A stretch of DNA of 40,484 nucleotides from Pseudomonadota bacterium (lineage in GTDB: Bacteria; Bdellovibrionota_C; UBA2361; OMII01), in NCBI GenBank assembly GCA_027485595.1, contig JAIXQT010000241.1, positions 1-40,484 on the forward strand, read 5' to 3'. Each line of letters opens with the position of its first letter. The first letter of the stretch is position 1. Shown here piece after piece: positions 8,841 through 16,929 of the stretch. Under the pieces are notes generated by a model. It was not told where the DNA came from, made no database searches, and saw nothing but the letters and a program-made list of their open reading frames with translations. A program made the translations under genes and the position numbers.

Positions 8841-8860
8841 TCGCAATCAATGACATGCCA

Positions 8861-8906
8861 CAAACAAAAAACCCGGGGCATCGCTGCCACCGGGTTTTTT
8901 TGTTTG
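8861..8906. terminator. Bidirectional rho-independent terminator between pheA and rpsI
   Basis: Long hairpin CAAACAAAAAACCCGG / CCGGGTTTTTTTGTTTG with an inner GGCA-TCGC-TGCC stem. A-rich and T-rich flanks on either side give a T run on both strands, so it can end both pheA (plus) and the rplM-rpsI transcript (minus). Confidence 0.92.
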
Positions 8907-8944
8907 CGCTTTCGAAGCAAGATGCCGAAAAATCGGCTTCTCGA

Positions 8945-9340
8945 TTAACGCTTCGAGAACTGCGGTCGTCGACGAGCTTTGTGACGACCGTACTTCTTAC
9001 GCTCAACTTCACGAGCATCTCGGGTAAGCATTTGGCCTGCCTTGAGTGTTTTGCGGTGAGCTGAATCTACGGCTACGAGAACACGTCCAAGCGCCATGCG
9101 AAGCGCACCTGCTTGTCCACTCTTTCCGCCGCCAGTTACGTTAGCGAGAACGTCATAGCTCTCTGCGAGACCGGTAACAACGAGGGGCTCCTTGATAAGG
9201 AGCTCAAGGCTAACGCGACCGAAGTACTCCTTCGTCTCTGTTCCGTTTACCGTGAACTTTCCAGTTCCTGGACGAAGATATACACGAGCTACCGCTTCTT
9301 TGCGGCGTCCGATCGCATGAAATCCACCACCCTTGATCAT
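8945..9340 (-). CDS. rpsI: 30S ribosomal protein S9
   Basis: Small-subunit ribosomal protein that contacts the P-site tRNA through its C-terminal tail. The 131 residues carry the family hallmarks GRRKEAVARV, GGGKSGQAGALRMA and the basic terminal stretch ending RRRPQFSKR. It is the second gene of the conserved rplM-rpsI operon, 12 bp after rplM, with AAGGAG 6 bp before the ATG. The short N-terminus (MIKGGGFHAIGRRK) is slightly unusual. Transcription ends at the bidirectional terminator at 8861-8906. Confidence 0.97.
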   Translation of the reverse strand: MIKGGGFHAIGRRKEAVARVYLRPGTGKFTVNGTETKEYFGRVSLELLIKEPLVVTGLAESYDVLANVTGGGKSGQAGALRMALGRVLVAVDSAHRKTLKAGQMLTRDAREVERKKYGRHKARRRPQFSKR

Positions 9341-9352
9341 CTGAACTCCTTC

Positions 9353-9796
9353 CTACTTTTTAACGATTGTGTGTGCTTGTGGGAGCTGAGCCGCATGAGG
9401 GTGCTCACTGCCCTTGTAGATCTTCAACTTGCCGAGCTGTTGATGCCCGAGAACTCCCTCGGTCAACATTCCACGAACAGCCAACTGAATAGCCCTCTCT
9501 GGCTTGTTTTGAAGCATGTCAGCTCCAGCAACCTCTTTGAGGTGGCCGATGAATCCAGTGTGGTGTCGGTAGACCTTAGTCTCGCCCTTGTTACCAGTGA
9601 GGCGAACCTTCTCAGCGTTGATAACGACAACGAAGTCACCACTGTCCACGTTTGGCGTGTAGGTTGGCTTGTTTTTACCGCGGAGGAGATTAGCTGCTTC
9701 GGTAGCCAAACGACCAACAGGAACCTCTGCTGCATCTATTACCCACCACTTTGCACCCTGACGGGCGGCTTCTGACGAAAGAAATTCGGTGCTCAT
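9353..9796 (-). CDS. rplM: 50S ribosomal protein L13
   Basis: Early-assembling large-subunit protein, 147 residues, first gene of the rplM-rpsI operon. Family motifs are WWVIDAAEVPVGRLAT, LRGKNKPTYTPNVDSGDFVV, KVYRHHTGFIGHLK, AVRGMLTEGVLG and YKGSEHPHAAQLPQ. The GHQQLGKLKIY stretch replaces the more usual GRxMLxKLKVY, a mild divergence. The 5' leader lies in 9797-10014, which contains two short hairpins (9878-9895 and 9942-9955). Whether either is an autoregulatory site cannot be told by eye. Confidence 0.97.
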   Translation of the reverse strand: MSTEFLSSEAARQGAKWWVIDAAEVPVGRLATEAANLLRGKNKPTYTPNVDSGDFVVVINAEKVRLTGNKGETKVYRHHTGFIGHLKEVAGADMLQNKPERAIQLAVRGMLTEGVLGHQQLGKLKIYKGSEHPHAAQLPQAHTIVKK

Positions 9797-9877
9797 AACT
9801 ACGTAACTAAGACTTAACCGGTCTATGGAGAGGAAATTTTGTGGGCGACTAGACCCTTCTCACTTCGTCAAACCCCT

Positions 9878-9895
9878 CGTTATCGTTGGATAACG
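9878..9895. other. Perfect 7-bp inverted repeat in the rplM upstream region
   Basis: CGTTATC-GTTG-GATAACG lies about 85-100 bp upstream of the rplM start on the opposite strand. It could be an operator or a leader hairpin. Only the symmetry is seen; the function is unknown. Confidence 0.4.
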
Positions 9896-10014
9896 TGCCT
9901 GATCAACGTCTTTGGGCCCCTCTTAATTCAACCCAAAATGAGTACCGGAAGGTACCACAACCACGATCTCGGTCAAGTCTGCCCCATTTCAGCTCTTTCA
10001 AAGAAAGAAACGGC

Positions 10015-10497
10015 TCAGGCATGAGAGAAACGACCGACAAACTCTGTAAATTTAACAGGTTGCACACCCTCAACCAACCCTCGGGCTATAGATTCTGCCC
10101 CCAACTTCCGCGCGGTATCACGGAGATGTTCTAATTTTTTGGTTGAATTTTCGTTCGGCCACTGCACAAAACGCTCAAACCATAGCGCGCGCGCTGCGGT
10201 CGCACGAATCCAGAGGTCGATCACTTCCGAGGAAACCGGGGTCGCGCTCGGGGCCCCTCCGACGCTGGCGGCTTCCAGGGAAGCCGTGGCGGCGACAACG
10301 TCAAAGAGGAGCAAGAGGTCAAAGGGCTCGCCCCGCGCAACTTCGGCCGACGCGATGCCTGCCAACGTCCCTTCTCGCGAACCACGCAAAGCCTCTCCGA
10401 TCTGATAGGCGCGCTCGATTGAAAAATGAGCGATCCCCTCTTTTTTACACGCCTCTCGAAGCTCCTCACCGATCGCGTCCAATGCACTGTGGCCCAT
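10015..10497 (-). CDS. Uncharacterised cytoplasmic helical protein
   Basis: No family recognised. The 160-residue product has no signal peptide or membrane segment and looks largely alpha-helical, with segments such as ALDAIGEELREACKKEG, AARALWFERFVQWPNEN and a basic stretch STKKLEHLRDTARKLG. It follows the secreted-protein gene with a 24-bp gap on the same strand, so the two are probably co-transcribed. An AAGG-containing Shine-Dalgarno lies upstream of the ATG. The gene ends about 220 bp from rplM and no clear terminator follows it. Codon usage looks like that of its neighbours. Confidence 0.7.
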   Translation of the reverse strand: MGHSALDAIGEELREACKKEGIAHFSIERAYQIGEALRGSREGTLAGIASAEVARGEPFDLLLLFDVVAATASLEAASVGGAPSATPVSSEVIDLWIRATAARALWFERFVQWPNENSTKKLEHLRDTARKLGAESIARGLVEGVQPVKFTEFVGRFSHA

Positions 10498-10521
10498 ACA
10501 CTCTAACCTTCTTTATCTAGC

Positions 10522-11970
10522 CTATTCAGACAACAATAACCGATCCAGCTCAGAGGGGTTTGCATTATCGTCACTTCCTGGCGAGCTAAGGAGGGGCAAT
10601 CCCGCTCGGAGCACGGTCACCTCAAAATCGGTCTCCTCAGCGGTCGATGCAACGTACACCCTTCCCTTAGGATCTTTGAGCAACTGTCCATTCTCGATCC
10701 CCTGCCACTCCTCGCGCCACAGTCCGAAGAAACTGAGTCCCCGTTGGAACGCTCCGTTAGCAAGCGAGATTACCTGTTCTGAGGTAACGCCCTGCCCTCC
10801 CACCTCGTTCGGATACGAGAACCCGACACCATCAAGGGTATAGCCCCCCCCCTCAGCAAGGAGATTAAAGCGCTCTACGGCGTGCTCCTCGATCGGGTAT
10901 CCAAGCGATTCGCCATCATTTCCGGAGTAGCACGTGACGCACGGATTGCGAACGATAGTGGCCACAGCCTCTAACTGCTCACGCGCGAGCTGCGCCATCG
11001 CGCGGAAGGAATCGCGCTCAAGGTTATCCTCCAGCATCACAACGGCGAAATTGCGCGCGTTTGGATTAATTCTCAGATTGTATTCGAAGAGTAATCGCGC
11101 GTCTGAAACAATCTTGAGATACTCGATCTGCTCGTTGCTATTGCTGCGACGAATATCACGACGGAAGTCCTCCGGGGGAATGCGAACAAAAGGTACTTCA
11201 TACGGGGGATTCCTGAACCTCCTTTGAGCTGGACCGTTAGCGAGGTACAGGGCGAGTTGCAGATTTCGACCGTCCGCGTTGAGACGCCGAATCAACTCTC
11301 GAAGGTATTCAAAATCTTTACCGAAGGTTCCATCAATCAAAACACCGATGTAGGGCTCGCGCACGCGCGCCGCGAGGAGCGTGGAGACATTTGACTCAAC
11401 AACAGCTCGAGCCTCGGGTTGTAGCCCGTAGAGCATGGCGTATCCTCGCCCCTGACCACCAACCCACGGAAGACCTCCCTCCTCGGGGATCGGGGTCGAC
11501 GGAACGATACCTCCTCCGCCACCACGACTTACGATACCAGCAAGCATACCATCGTCTGGGGTACCAGCTGGCGTCGGTGTCATCGGAACCGTGACAGACG
11601 CGCCTCCTCGCTCTCGCGCGGCGAGGTCATCATCCTGATCATCACCGTTTGAAAGAGGTGGTGTCGGACTCCGCTGGATCGTCGGTCGTGGGGTATCATC
11701 CGGCCCGGTGTAATCACCACCGTCAATGAGAAGAGTGCCTGGTCGAAGCGTAGGGGTGCCGCGAGGAGCCGACTCTGGGTCGGTATCAGCTGAGGCATCC
11801 TCGCGTGGGGAGGAAGGACTCGATCCAGCTTCTGACGAGGCGCCACCGTACTGCCACCACGAGGATCCGGGGTCCGAATTTCGCGATGCCGCGATGGAGA
11901 CCAGCGCGAGGGCAAGCCCTATCGCGATAGCTGCCAACAGACGAACTCTCAACTCGGTGAACCTACTCAT
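10522..11970 (-). CDS. Secreted or membrane-anchored protein with low-complexity linker and unknown C-terminal domain
   Basis: The ORF track starts at 12150 inside a dispersed repeat. The real start is most likely ATG 11970 (MSRFTELRVRLL), giving 482 residues. Residues 9-28 form a hydrophobic signal or anchor. Residues 30-180 are a Ser/Pro/Asp/Gly-rich linker with TPTP-type words and a Gly run. Residues of about 185-482 form a folded domain: YIGVLIDGTFGKDFEYLRELIRRLN and LQLALYLANGPAQRRF suggest alternating beta/alpha units, as in a TIM-barrel-like hydrolase, but I see no diagnostic catalytic motif. CVTC could bind metal or form a disulfide. It is probably an operon with the 160-residue gene downstream. 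Function not assigned. Confidence 0.72.
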   Translation of the reverse strand: MSRFTELRVRLLAAIAIGLALALVSIAASRNSDPGSSWWQYGGASSEAGSSPSSPREDASADTDPESAPRGTPTLRPGTLLIDGGDYTGPDDTPRPTIQRSPTPPLSNGDDQDDDLAARERGGASVTVPMTPTPAGTPDDGMLAGIVSRGGGGGIVPSTPIPEEGGLPWVGGQGRGYAMLYGLQPEARAVVESNVSTLLAARVREPYIGVLIDGTFGKDFEYLRELIRRLNADGRNLQLALYLANGPAQRRFRNPPYEVPFVRIPPEDFRRDIRRSNSNEQIEYLKIVSDARLLFEYNLRINPNARNFAVVMLEDNLERDSFRAMAQLAREQLEAVATIVRNPCVTCYSGNDGESLGYPIEEHAVERFNLLAEGGGYTLDGVGFSYPNEVGGQGVTSEQVISLANGAFQRGLSFFGLWREEWQGIENGQLLKDPKGRVYVASTAEETDFEVTVLRAGLPLLSSPGSDDNANPSELDRLLLSE

Positions 11971-12007
11971 AGACGGTATCCGATTACTCTCCGGGTGTGG
12001 GACACCC

Positions 12008-12196
12008 CTAGCAGGGTGGTGAAAAATGGTTCCATCGTGAGCATTTTGAGAGTTTCGGCGAAACGAGGCGGAGACGACGAAAAAACCGGAGGCGTATCCA
12101 CTGAGATACGTTGAGGATTTTATCGTTGGCTCCAACGAAGTTGCAGTCAAACCATCGAAATGCGCAACAGGAAATCATCTTTCACCACCCTGCTAG
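12008..12196 (+). repeat. CTAG-ended 189-bp dispersed element, copy A
   Basis: The terminal inverted repeats are CTAGCAGGGTGGTGAAA (12008-12024) and its complement (12180-12196). The interior matches copies B and C closely and copy D in reverse. The element begins 15 bp beyond the stop of the hydrolase gene (12212, minus strand) and ends 37 bp before the start of the secreted-protein gene. No transposase is encoded; an ORF crossing it is a by-product. Confidence 0.88.
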
Positions 12197-12211
12197 CTCC
12201 TAGGATACGAA

Positions 12212-12892
12212 TTAACTCGGGCCGGTGCTATCAGAAAGGATAAAACGCTCTATGAGACTCAACATTTTTTGGGGCTCGCCGAGGAGCTGATGGGTATCGT
12301 CATCCAAAACGAGGGTCACGCCGGGACGTGTTGCGGCGAAGTCTCGACTTTGCGCCACCGGCACAACCTCATCTCGCGTTCCGTGAACGATGAGGGTCGG
12401 AACCTCAAGCGCCACCGCTTGGGAGTCGAACGCGCGCAACTCCTCAACGAAGCGATAGTGCACCGGCACCAGAACTCCGGTCTCGATATTGAGAACCGGG
12501 GCGCTGCCCGCCTCCCGCCATGCGCGCTCACGCTCCGGCGTGAGGAGTCCACTCGCCGGATCCCAGGGGTTTAACGCGGGCGCCAGGAGAACGAGCTTCT
12601 CGATATGAGCCCGCTCATCGCGGGACAATTCATGATAGGCGTGAAGGGCGAGAAAGGCCCCAAAGCTACTCCCCATAAGGATGAGCTCGCCTGGTCGCGC
12701 CTGGAGAACGAGCTCCTTCACATAGTTCACCGCGCTCCGAGGGGAGAGCTCTTCTAAGCTCGGAACAGTGACCGACGGCAGTGAGACGGTGTAGCCCCGC
12801 GCACTAAAGTGATCCCTCACAAGCACTCCCTTCTGGGAGGCGGGGCCAGATCCTAAACCGTGTAAGTAAATGATGTGGGGTTTGTGAGACAT
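12212..12892 (-). CDS. Alpha/beta hydrolase (YqiA-like esterase)
   Basis: Small cytoplasmic serine hydrolase of 226 residues. IIYLHGLGSGPASQKG at the N-terminus resembles the oxyanion region of YqiA/UPF0227-type esterases. The nucleophile elbow GSSFG gives S76, the acid is D174 in HGTRDEVVP, and the base is H201 in DDTHQLL, so the triad is complete and correctly spaced. There is no signal peptide. The gene is divergent from degP across about 90 bp, and copy A of the dispersed element follows its stop. The substrate is unknown; a carboxyl ester is likely from the family. Confidence 0.85.
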   Translation of the reverse strand: MSHKPHIIYLHGLGSGPASQKGVLVRDHFSARGYTVSLPSVTVPSLEELSPRSAVNYVKELVLQARPGELILMGSSFGAFLALHAYHELSRDERAHIEKLVLLAPALNPWDPASGLLTPERERAWREAGSAPVLNIETGVLVPVHYRFVEELRAFDSQAVALEVPTLIVHGTRDEVVPVAQSRDFAATRPGVTLVLDDDTHQLLGEPQKMLSLIERFILSDSTGPS

Positions 12893-12984
12893 CGAAGCGC
12901 CCTGAATTTTTCTTTCGAGCAGCCGTCTTTCATGCTACACGATCCGAATCGCAAATAATTGTAATTGTGGTGGTTTTCCTATTT

Positions 12985-14481
12985 ATGAATCGTACCCTCT
13001 CACTCCCCCAGAGACTTCAGTCCGTTAGAGCTTCGAAAAGAGTTTTAGCGGGGCTCGTGGTAAGCATCAGCCTCCTCTCTACCACGCTCCCATCCGAGAC
13101 GCGAGCCGAGACCGCCCCGGTGTCTCCCGGAACTAGGTTGGCCGACGAGCTATCACAGGCGTTCGAACAGGTGGCTGAGACCATTACCCCATCTGTCGTT
13201 ACGATCTCAACCGAAACCAAGCCCAAGAAGGGAGGTCCCAAAGGGACCGAGCAACTCAGAGATTTCCTCGGCGAGGACTTCTTCGACAAGATGGTCCCCT
13301 CCCCTCAGCGCGGATTGGGGACCGGCGTGATCGTTGATGATCAAGGACACATCCTCACCAATAACCACGTCATCGGTGACGCCGACGAAGTAACGGTTCG
13401 CTTGAGCACAGAGAAGACCGTCAAAGCGAAGGTCGTGGGAGTTGATCCTCGCACCGACCTCGCGGTGATTAAAATTAAGGTTAAAGAAGGTCTTCCAAAG
13501 TCAGCGAAACTTGGAGACTCCGACAAGTTAAAGATCGGTGAATGGGTTGTCGCCGCGGGCGCAAGCTTTGGACTCGACAACACAATCACGGCGGGTATCG
13601 TCTCTGCGAAAGGTCGCGCGATATCTGGAGGGGCCCAGTACGAGGACTTCATTCAGACCGACGCCGCAATTAACCCAGGCAACAGCGGAGGCCCACTCGT
13701 CAACTTACGAGGCGAGGTAGTCGGCATCAACACCGCGATCGTCTCAAAGTCAGGTGGCTACATGGGAATCGGGTTCGCTATTCCGATTAACATGGGTCGC
13801 CAGGTCATGGAGAGCCTCATCACCAAGGGCAAAGTCACTCGTGGATGGCTGGGCGTAGGCATCCAAAACCTCTCGGAGGATCTCGCCGAATCGTTCAACT
13901 ACGCCAGCACCGAGGGTGCGCTCGTAGGGCATGTTGATCCAAAGGGCCCGGCGAAGAGCGCCGGACTTAAGCAAGGCGATATCATCGTTCAAGCTGGTAA
14001 GGAGCGCATCAAGAACGTGAATCAACTTCGCAACTATATTGCGTCACTCAAGCCTGGTGTCGGCCTCGACGTCACGGTTGTGCGAGGAGGAGATAAAAAG
14101 TCCCTCTCAGTGACCATCGGTGAGCTTCCCGCTCAAACCGAGGAGGGTCCAGAGGTCGTAACGGAGGGAGAGAACGAGCAGCTCGGCCTCTCGGTAGAAC
14201 CACTCAACGAAAGCTCCGCAAAGCGATCACGTACCTCCCGAACTGAGGGATTAGTGGTGACAGAGGTAGCTCCTCAAGGACTTGCGGCCAAAGCGGAGAT
14301 CCGCCCCGGAGACATCATCGTGAGTATCAATGGGAAGGACATCGCCACCATCACCGACTTCAAGGAGGCCCTCGAGAAGGGTGACGTCAAGAAAGGCATA
14401 CGCGTTGTTGTCGAGTCACAAGGCATGGAACGGTTCGCATTCCTGCGACAACAGGGCACAGAGGAAGAGACCGAGGAATAG
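12985..14481 (+). CDS. degP: Periplasmic serine protease, DegP/HtrA family
   Basis: Envelope quality-control protease and chaperone. I prefer ATG 12985 (MNRTLSLPQ, 498 residues) over the GTG at 12967, because it gives a conventional signal peptide (basic start, hydrophobic LAGLVVSISLLSTTL, cleavage near ETRAE). The catalytic triad is H128 (TNNHVIG), D158 (RTDLAV) and S234 (GNSGGP). Two PDZ domains follow: about 285-370 (GWLGVGIQNLSEDLAESF) and about 395-480 (GLVVTEVAP, RPGDIIVSING). The acidic tail EEETEE is unremarkable. The gene ends at a bidirectional terminator shared with cysN. No clear heat-shock or sigma-E promoter was found in the short upstream gap. Confidence 0.95.
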   Translation: MNRTLSLPQRLQSVRASKRVLAGLVVSISLLSTTLPSETRAETAPVSPGTRLADELSQAFEQVAETITPSVVTISTETKPKKGGPKGTEQLRDFLGEDFFDKMVPSPQRGLGTGVIVDDQGHILTNNHVIGDADEVTVRLSTEKTVKAKVVGVDPRTDLAVIKIKVKEGLPKSAKLGDSDKLKIGEWVVAAGASFGLDNTITAGIVSAKGRAISGGAQYEDFIQTDAAINPGNSGGPLVNLRGEVVGINTAIVSKSGGYMGIGFAIPINMGRQVMESLITKGKVTRGWLGVGIQNLSEDLAESFNYASTEGALVGHVDPKGPAKSAGLKQGDIIVQAGKERIKNVNQLRNYIASLKPGVGLDVTVVRGGDKKSLSVTIGELPAQTEEGPEVVTEGENEQLGLSVEPLNESSAKRSRTSRTEGLVVTEVAPQGLAAKAEIRPGDIIVSINGKDIATITDFKEALEKGDVKKGIRVVVESQGMERFAFLRQQGTEEETEE

Positions 14482-14510
14482 TGTCACTGAGCACGTCTCT
14501 GTAATCCACA

Positions 14511-14544
14511 AAGAAACGGCCCCTTTCTTGGGGCCGTTTCTTTT
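14511..14544. terminator. Bidirectional rho-independent terminator between degP and cysN
   Basis: A perfect 13-bp stem, AAGAAACGGCCCC with GGGGCCGTTTCTT, has the loop TTTCTT and A/T runs on both outer sides. It lies between two convergent genes (stops at 14481 and 14560). Confidence 0.93.
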
Positions 14545-14559
14545 GGCGCGGATCTCTCT

Positions 14560-15846
14560 CTACTGAACTCCCCCAGCGGCGACCGTGTTGCCATCGCGGG
14601 GATCGATCAGGATCAGCGAGCCGGCTCGCCGATCCTCCGTGAAGGGCGCAACCACCAAGGGCTGCCGGAGAGATACACCCACCGCCCCAACCTCGTTGAG
14701 AGAAAGCGGGCGCTGATCATCCACGTATTCATAGCTCCCGATATCGACCCGCCGAAGGACCTCTTCAATCACCCCCTCGACAGTCCGTCCGCCGACCCTT
14801 ACAAGGTAGGTATCCCCCGTTCGAAGCGGCTCATCATCCATCCAACAGAGCTGAGCCTCAAGGCGATCTACCGATTGTAGCCGTGTATCTCCGCGAGAGA
14901 GGAGATCTCCTCGCTGAAGTTGGGTTGTCCAGGGCACCTGAAACCGGGCCTGGCTCTCACTCGTGCGAACCACGAACCCGGAAGACGCACTCAATCCCCG
15001 CACGACAACCTCCTCATTCGAGAGCGTCGCTTTGAGTCGGTCGCCGTTCCCGAGAGAGCCCTGATCGAGTCGCACAACAACCTCGCGCTGAGCCTCCCCA
15101 ATTCCTCTCTCAATCCACTGCACCACGGCTCGAATCTTATCAACCGCCACGTCTCTCTCTGGAGAGAGACCCTCAAGATAACGGAGCACTGAGGGGCCCT
15201 CGTACCACGGCGTGAGCCGTGAGGACTGCACGATGTTCTCCCCATGTAACGCGGAGATCGGAATGAACGTCACCGCAATATTTGGCAGCTTTTCCAACAG
15301 CCGCGAGAACTCCCCTCGAATCTCATCAAATCGGGATTCCGAGTACGAGAAGAGATCGAGCTTGTTGACCAGTATGGCGATATCCTTCACGCCAGCCATT
15401 GAGGCGAGATAGGCGTGCCGACGGTTCTGCTCGACAATCCCGTGCTCCGCGTCCACCAATATCAGCGTCGCGTCAGAGTGCGAGGTTGCAGTAAGCATGT
15501 TGCGGGTATACTCGAAGTGTCCCGGGGAATCCGCGACAATGAAATCACGTTGCCCCCGCTGAAAGTAGCGATACGAGGCGTCTATGGTTATGCCCCGTTC
15601 GCGCTCTGCCTTTAATCCATCGGTAAAGGCGGCCAGATTGAGTTTCCCTCCCTCTCGGGAACGCGCCGCGATCGTTGCGATGACATCCTCAGGCAACCCT
15701 CCGGAGTCATACAGCAATCGGCCTATTAAGGTGCTCTTGCCGTTATCAACCGACCCCGCGGTGTTGAATCGAACAAGCTCTCTGCCGAACCTCTCCTCAT
15801 GCAACGAGATCTGATTTCGGTTTTTTAAATCCGTTAATGTAGTCAT
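14560..15846 (-). CDS. cysN: Sulfate adenylyltransferase subunit 1 (GTPase)
   Basis: GTP-hydrolysing partner of CysD in ATP sulfurylase, which makes adenosine phosphosulfate from sulfate. The start is ATG 15846, preceded by a strong purine-rich Shine-Dalgarno (AAGGGGGGATAT); the track start at 15867 would overlap cysD. The 428-residue product has the G1 loop GSVDNGKST (31-39), the switch region ERERGITIDASYRYF, G3 DSPGH (106-110) and G4 NKLD (161-164), then EF-Tu-like beta-barrel domains. There is no fused APS kinase (CysC) domain. It follows cysD by 11 bp. PAPS reductase, sulfite reductase and transport genes are not in the window. Confidence 0.95.
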   Translation of the reverse strand: MTTLTDLKNRNQISLHEERFGRELVRFNTAGSVDNGKSTLIGRLLYDSGGLPEDVIATIAARSREGGKLNLAAFTDGLKAERERGITIDASYRYFQRGQRDFIVADSPGHFEYTRNMLTATSHSDATLILVDAEHGIVEQNRRHAYLASMAGVKDIAILVNKLDLFSYSESRFDEIRGEFSRLLEKLPNIAVTFIPISALHGENIVQSSRLTPWYEGPSVLRYLEGLSPERDVAVDKIRAVVQWIERGIGEAQREVVVRLDQGSLGNGDRLKATLSNEEVVVRGLSASSGFVVRTSESQARFQVPWTTQLQRGDLLSRGDTRLQSVDRLEAQLCWMDDEPLRTGDTYLVRVGGRTVEGVIEEVLRRVDIGSYEYVDDQRPLSLNEVGAVGVSLRQPLVVAPFTEDRRAGSLILIDPRDGNTVAAGGVQ

Positions 15847-15857
15847 ATATCCCCCCT

Positions 15858-16826
15858 TTACGGCCATCCCAATCGCTTTCGGCTCTCCATATCAGTACCC
15901 GCCCCGCCGTCTTCGACCCGCCCAGCTCTCTCACTGGTGCGAGCCCGAAGAATCTCGTCGAGCACCTGAGTTGGTGTCCGCGCTTCCGACTCAATAAATC
16001 CGGTCGTATGCCGGTCCCCTACCGTTCGGCATCGCACAACCCGCCGTTCAACCCGCTCATGTTGAGCGATTGGGGTGTCCGGAAAGACGGCGAGCCAGGC
16101 GCCTTTTCGCCGTACGACCTCACGCTCGTGCGCGTAGTAGATCGACGGAAGCGCTATCTCCTCCCGCGCGATGTACTCCCACACATTTCGCTCGGTCCAA
16201 TTACTGATTGGAAACACCCGCATGTGCTCGCCAGCGCGGAGCGTTGTATTGTAGAGCGACCACGGCTCTGGGCGTTGCGCGTGAGGGTCCCACCGTCCCG
16301 CGCTATCACGCAGCGAGAAGATCCGCTCCTTCGCGCGCACGAGCTCCTCGTCTCTGCGCCCTCCTCCAATCAGCGCGCGCACATCAAGAGTGCTCGCTGA
16401 ATAGTTGATAAGCTGGACGAGCCCTCGCACATTACCTGGGTCCTCGGCGGTATCGAGTGGCGCAGTAACAATTCCCTCTGCCGCGGCCGAGGGAAGATGG
16501 AATACCTTCAGGTCCGCCCCTAATCTGCGAGCCGTATCCTGTCGAAACTGTAGGACCTCGGGGAAATTAGCCCCGCTATCGTAGTGAATAAGCGAGAAGG
16601 GAAACTCCAGACCCCCCGATGATGTTCGAAACGCTTTCTCAGCGAGGTGGGCGACGCACGCTGAGTCTTTCCCAGCCGAGAACATGATCGCCGCGGGGTT
16701 GAGCTCCGCGCGGGTCGTCCATAAAATATCAAAAGCCTCTCCCTCAAGCCTGTCCAAGGTTGAAAGGGCAGGTAGCGCCAGCGAATTGGTACGTGTGTCG
16801 ATCTGATCTGCTTGTGCGTGTTTCAT
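15858..16826 (-). CDS. cysD: Sulfate adenylyltransferase subunit 2
   Basis: Catalytic, ATP-pyrophosphatase-fold subunit of CysDN, 322 residues. The PP-loop is SAGKDS (50-55; commonly SGGKDS). Downstream landmarks are GGGRRDEELVRAKERIFSLRD, WDPHAQRPEPW, GEHMRVFPISNWTERNVWEYI and the C-terminal TSERAGR and ESRKRLGWP. The region VGDRHTTGFIESEA replaces the more usual LGCYPLTGAIESEA, so the protein is somewhat divergent. GGGAGGAACTA gives a strong Shine-Dalgarno. First gene of the cysD-cysN operon, divergent from a MocR-type regulator across 103 bp. Confidence 0.94.
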   Translation of the reverse strand: MKHAQADQIDTRTNSLALPALSTLDRLEGEAFDILWTTRAELNPAAIMFSAGKDSACVAHLAEKAFRTSSGGLEFPFSLIHYDSGANFPEVLQFRQDTARRLGADLKVFHLPSAAAEGIVTAPLDTAEDPGNVRGLVQLINYSASTLDVRALIGGGRRDEELVRAKERIFSLRDSAGRWDPHAQRPEPWSLYNTTLRAGEHMRVFPISNWTERNVWEYIAREEIALPSIYYAHEREVVRRKGAWLAVFPDTPIAQHERVERRVVRCRTVGDRHTTGFIESEARTPTQVLDEILRARTSERAGRVEDGGAGTDMESRKRLGWP

Positions 16827-16870
16827 TAGTTCCTCCCTACTCCGTAGGTCAGATGTATCAGAGTATCAAA

Positions 16871-16913
16871 TGTGTATATACAGACTTAGCTTCATGAATT
16901 ATTGATATACACA
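16871..16913. promoter_or_regulatory. Candidate MocR operator between cysD and its divergent regulator
   Basis: TGTGTATAT (16871-16879) and ATATACACA (16905-16913) form a 9-bp inverted repeat with a 25-bp spacer. The word ATATACA also occurs as a direct repeat (16876 and 16905, 29 bp apart), the arrangement often seen for MocR/GabR-family sites. GTATCA is repeated at 16855 and 16863. The symmetry is seen; the role is inferred. Confidence 0.5.
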
Positions 16914-16929
16914 GTTGTGGAGACGGCTG

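Noticed and set aside
9113-9775. 220-residue plus-strand ORF across rpsI and rplM
   Set aside because: Entirely antisense to two ribosomal protein genes; it arises from their codon bias.
16827-16929. Riboswitch in the cysD leader
   Set aside because: The leader is short and AT-rich, with no conserved SAM- or cobalamin-riboswitch elements; protein operators explain the symmetry better.
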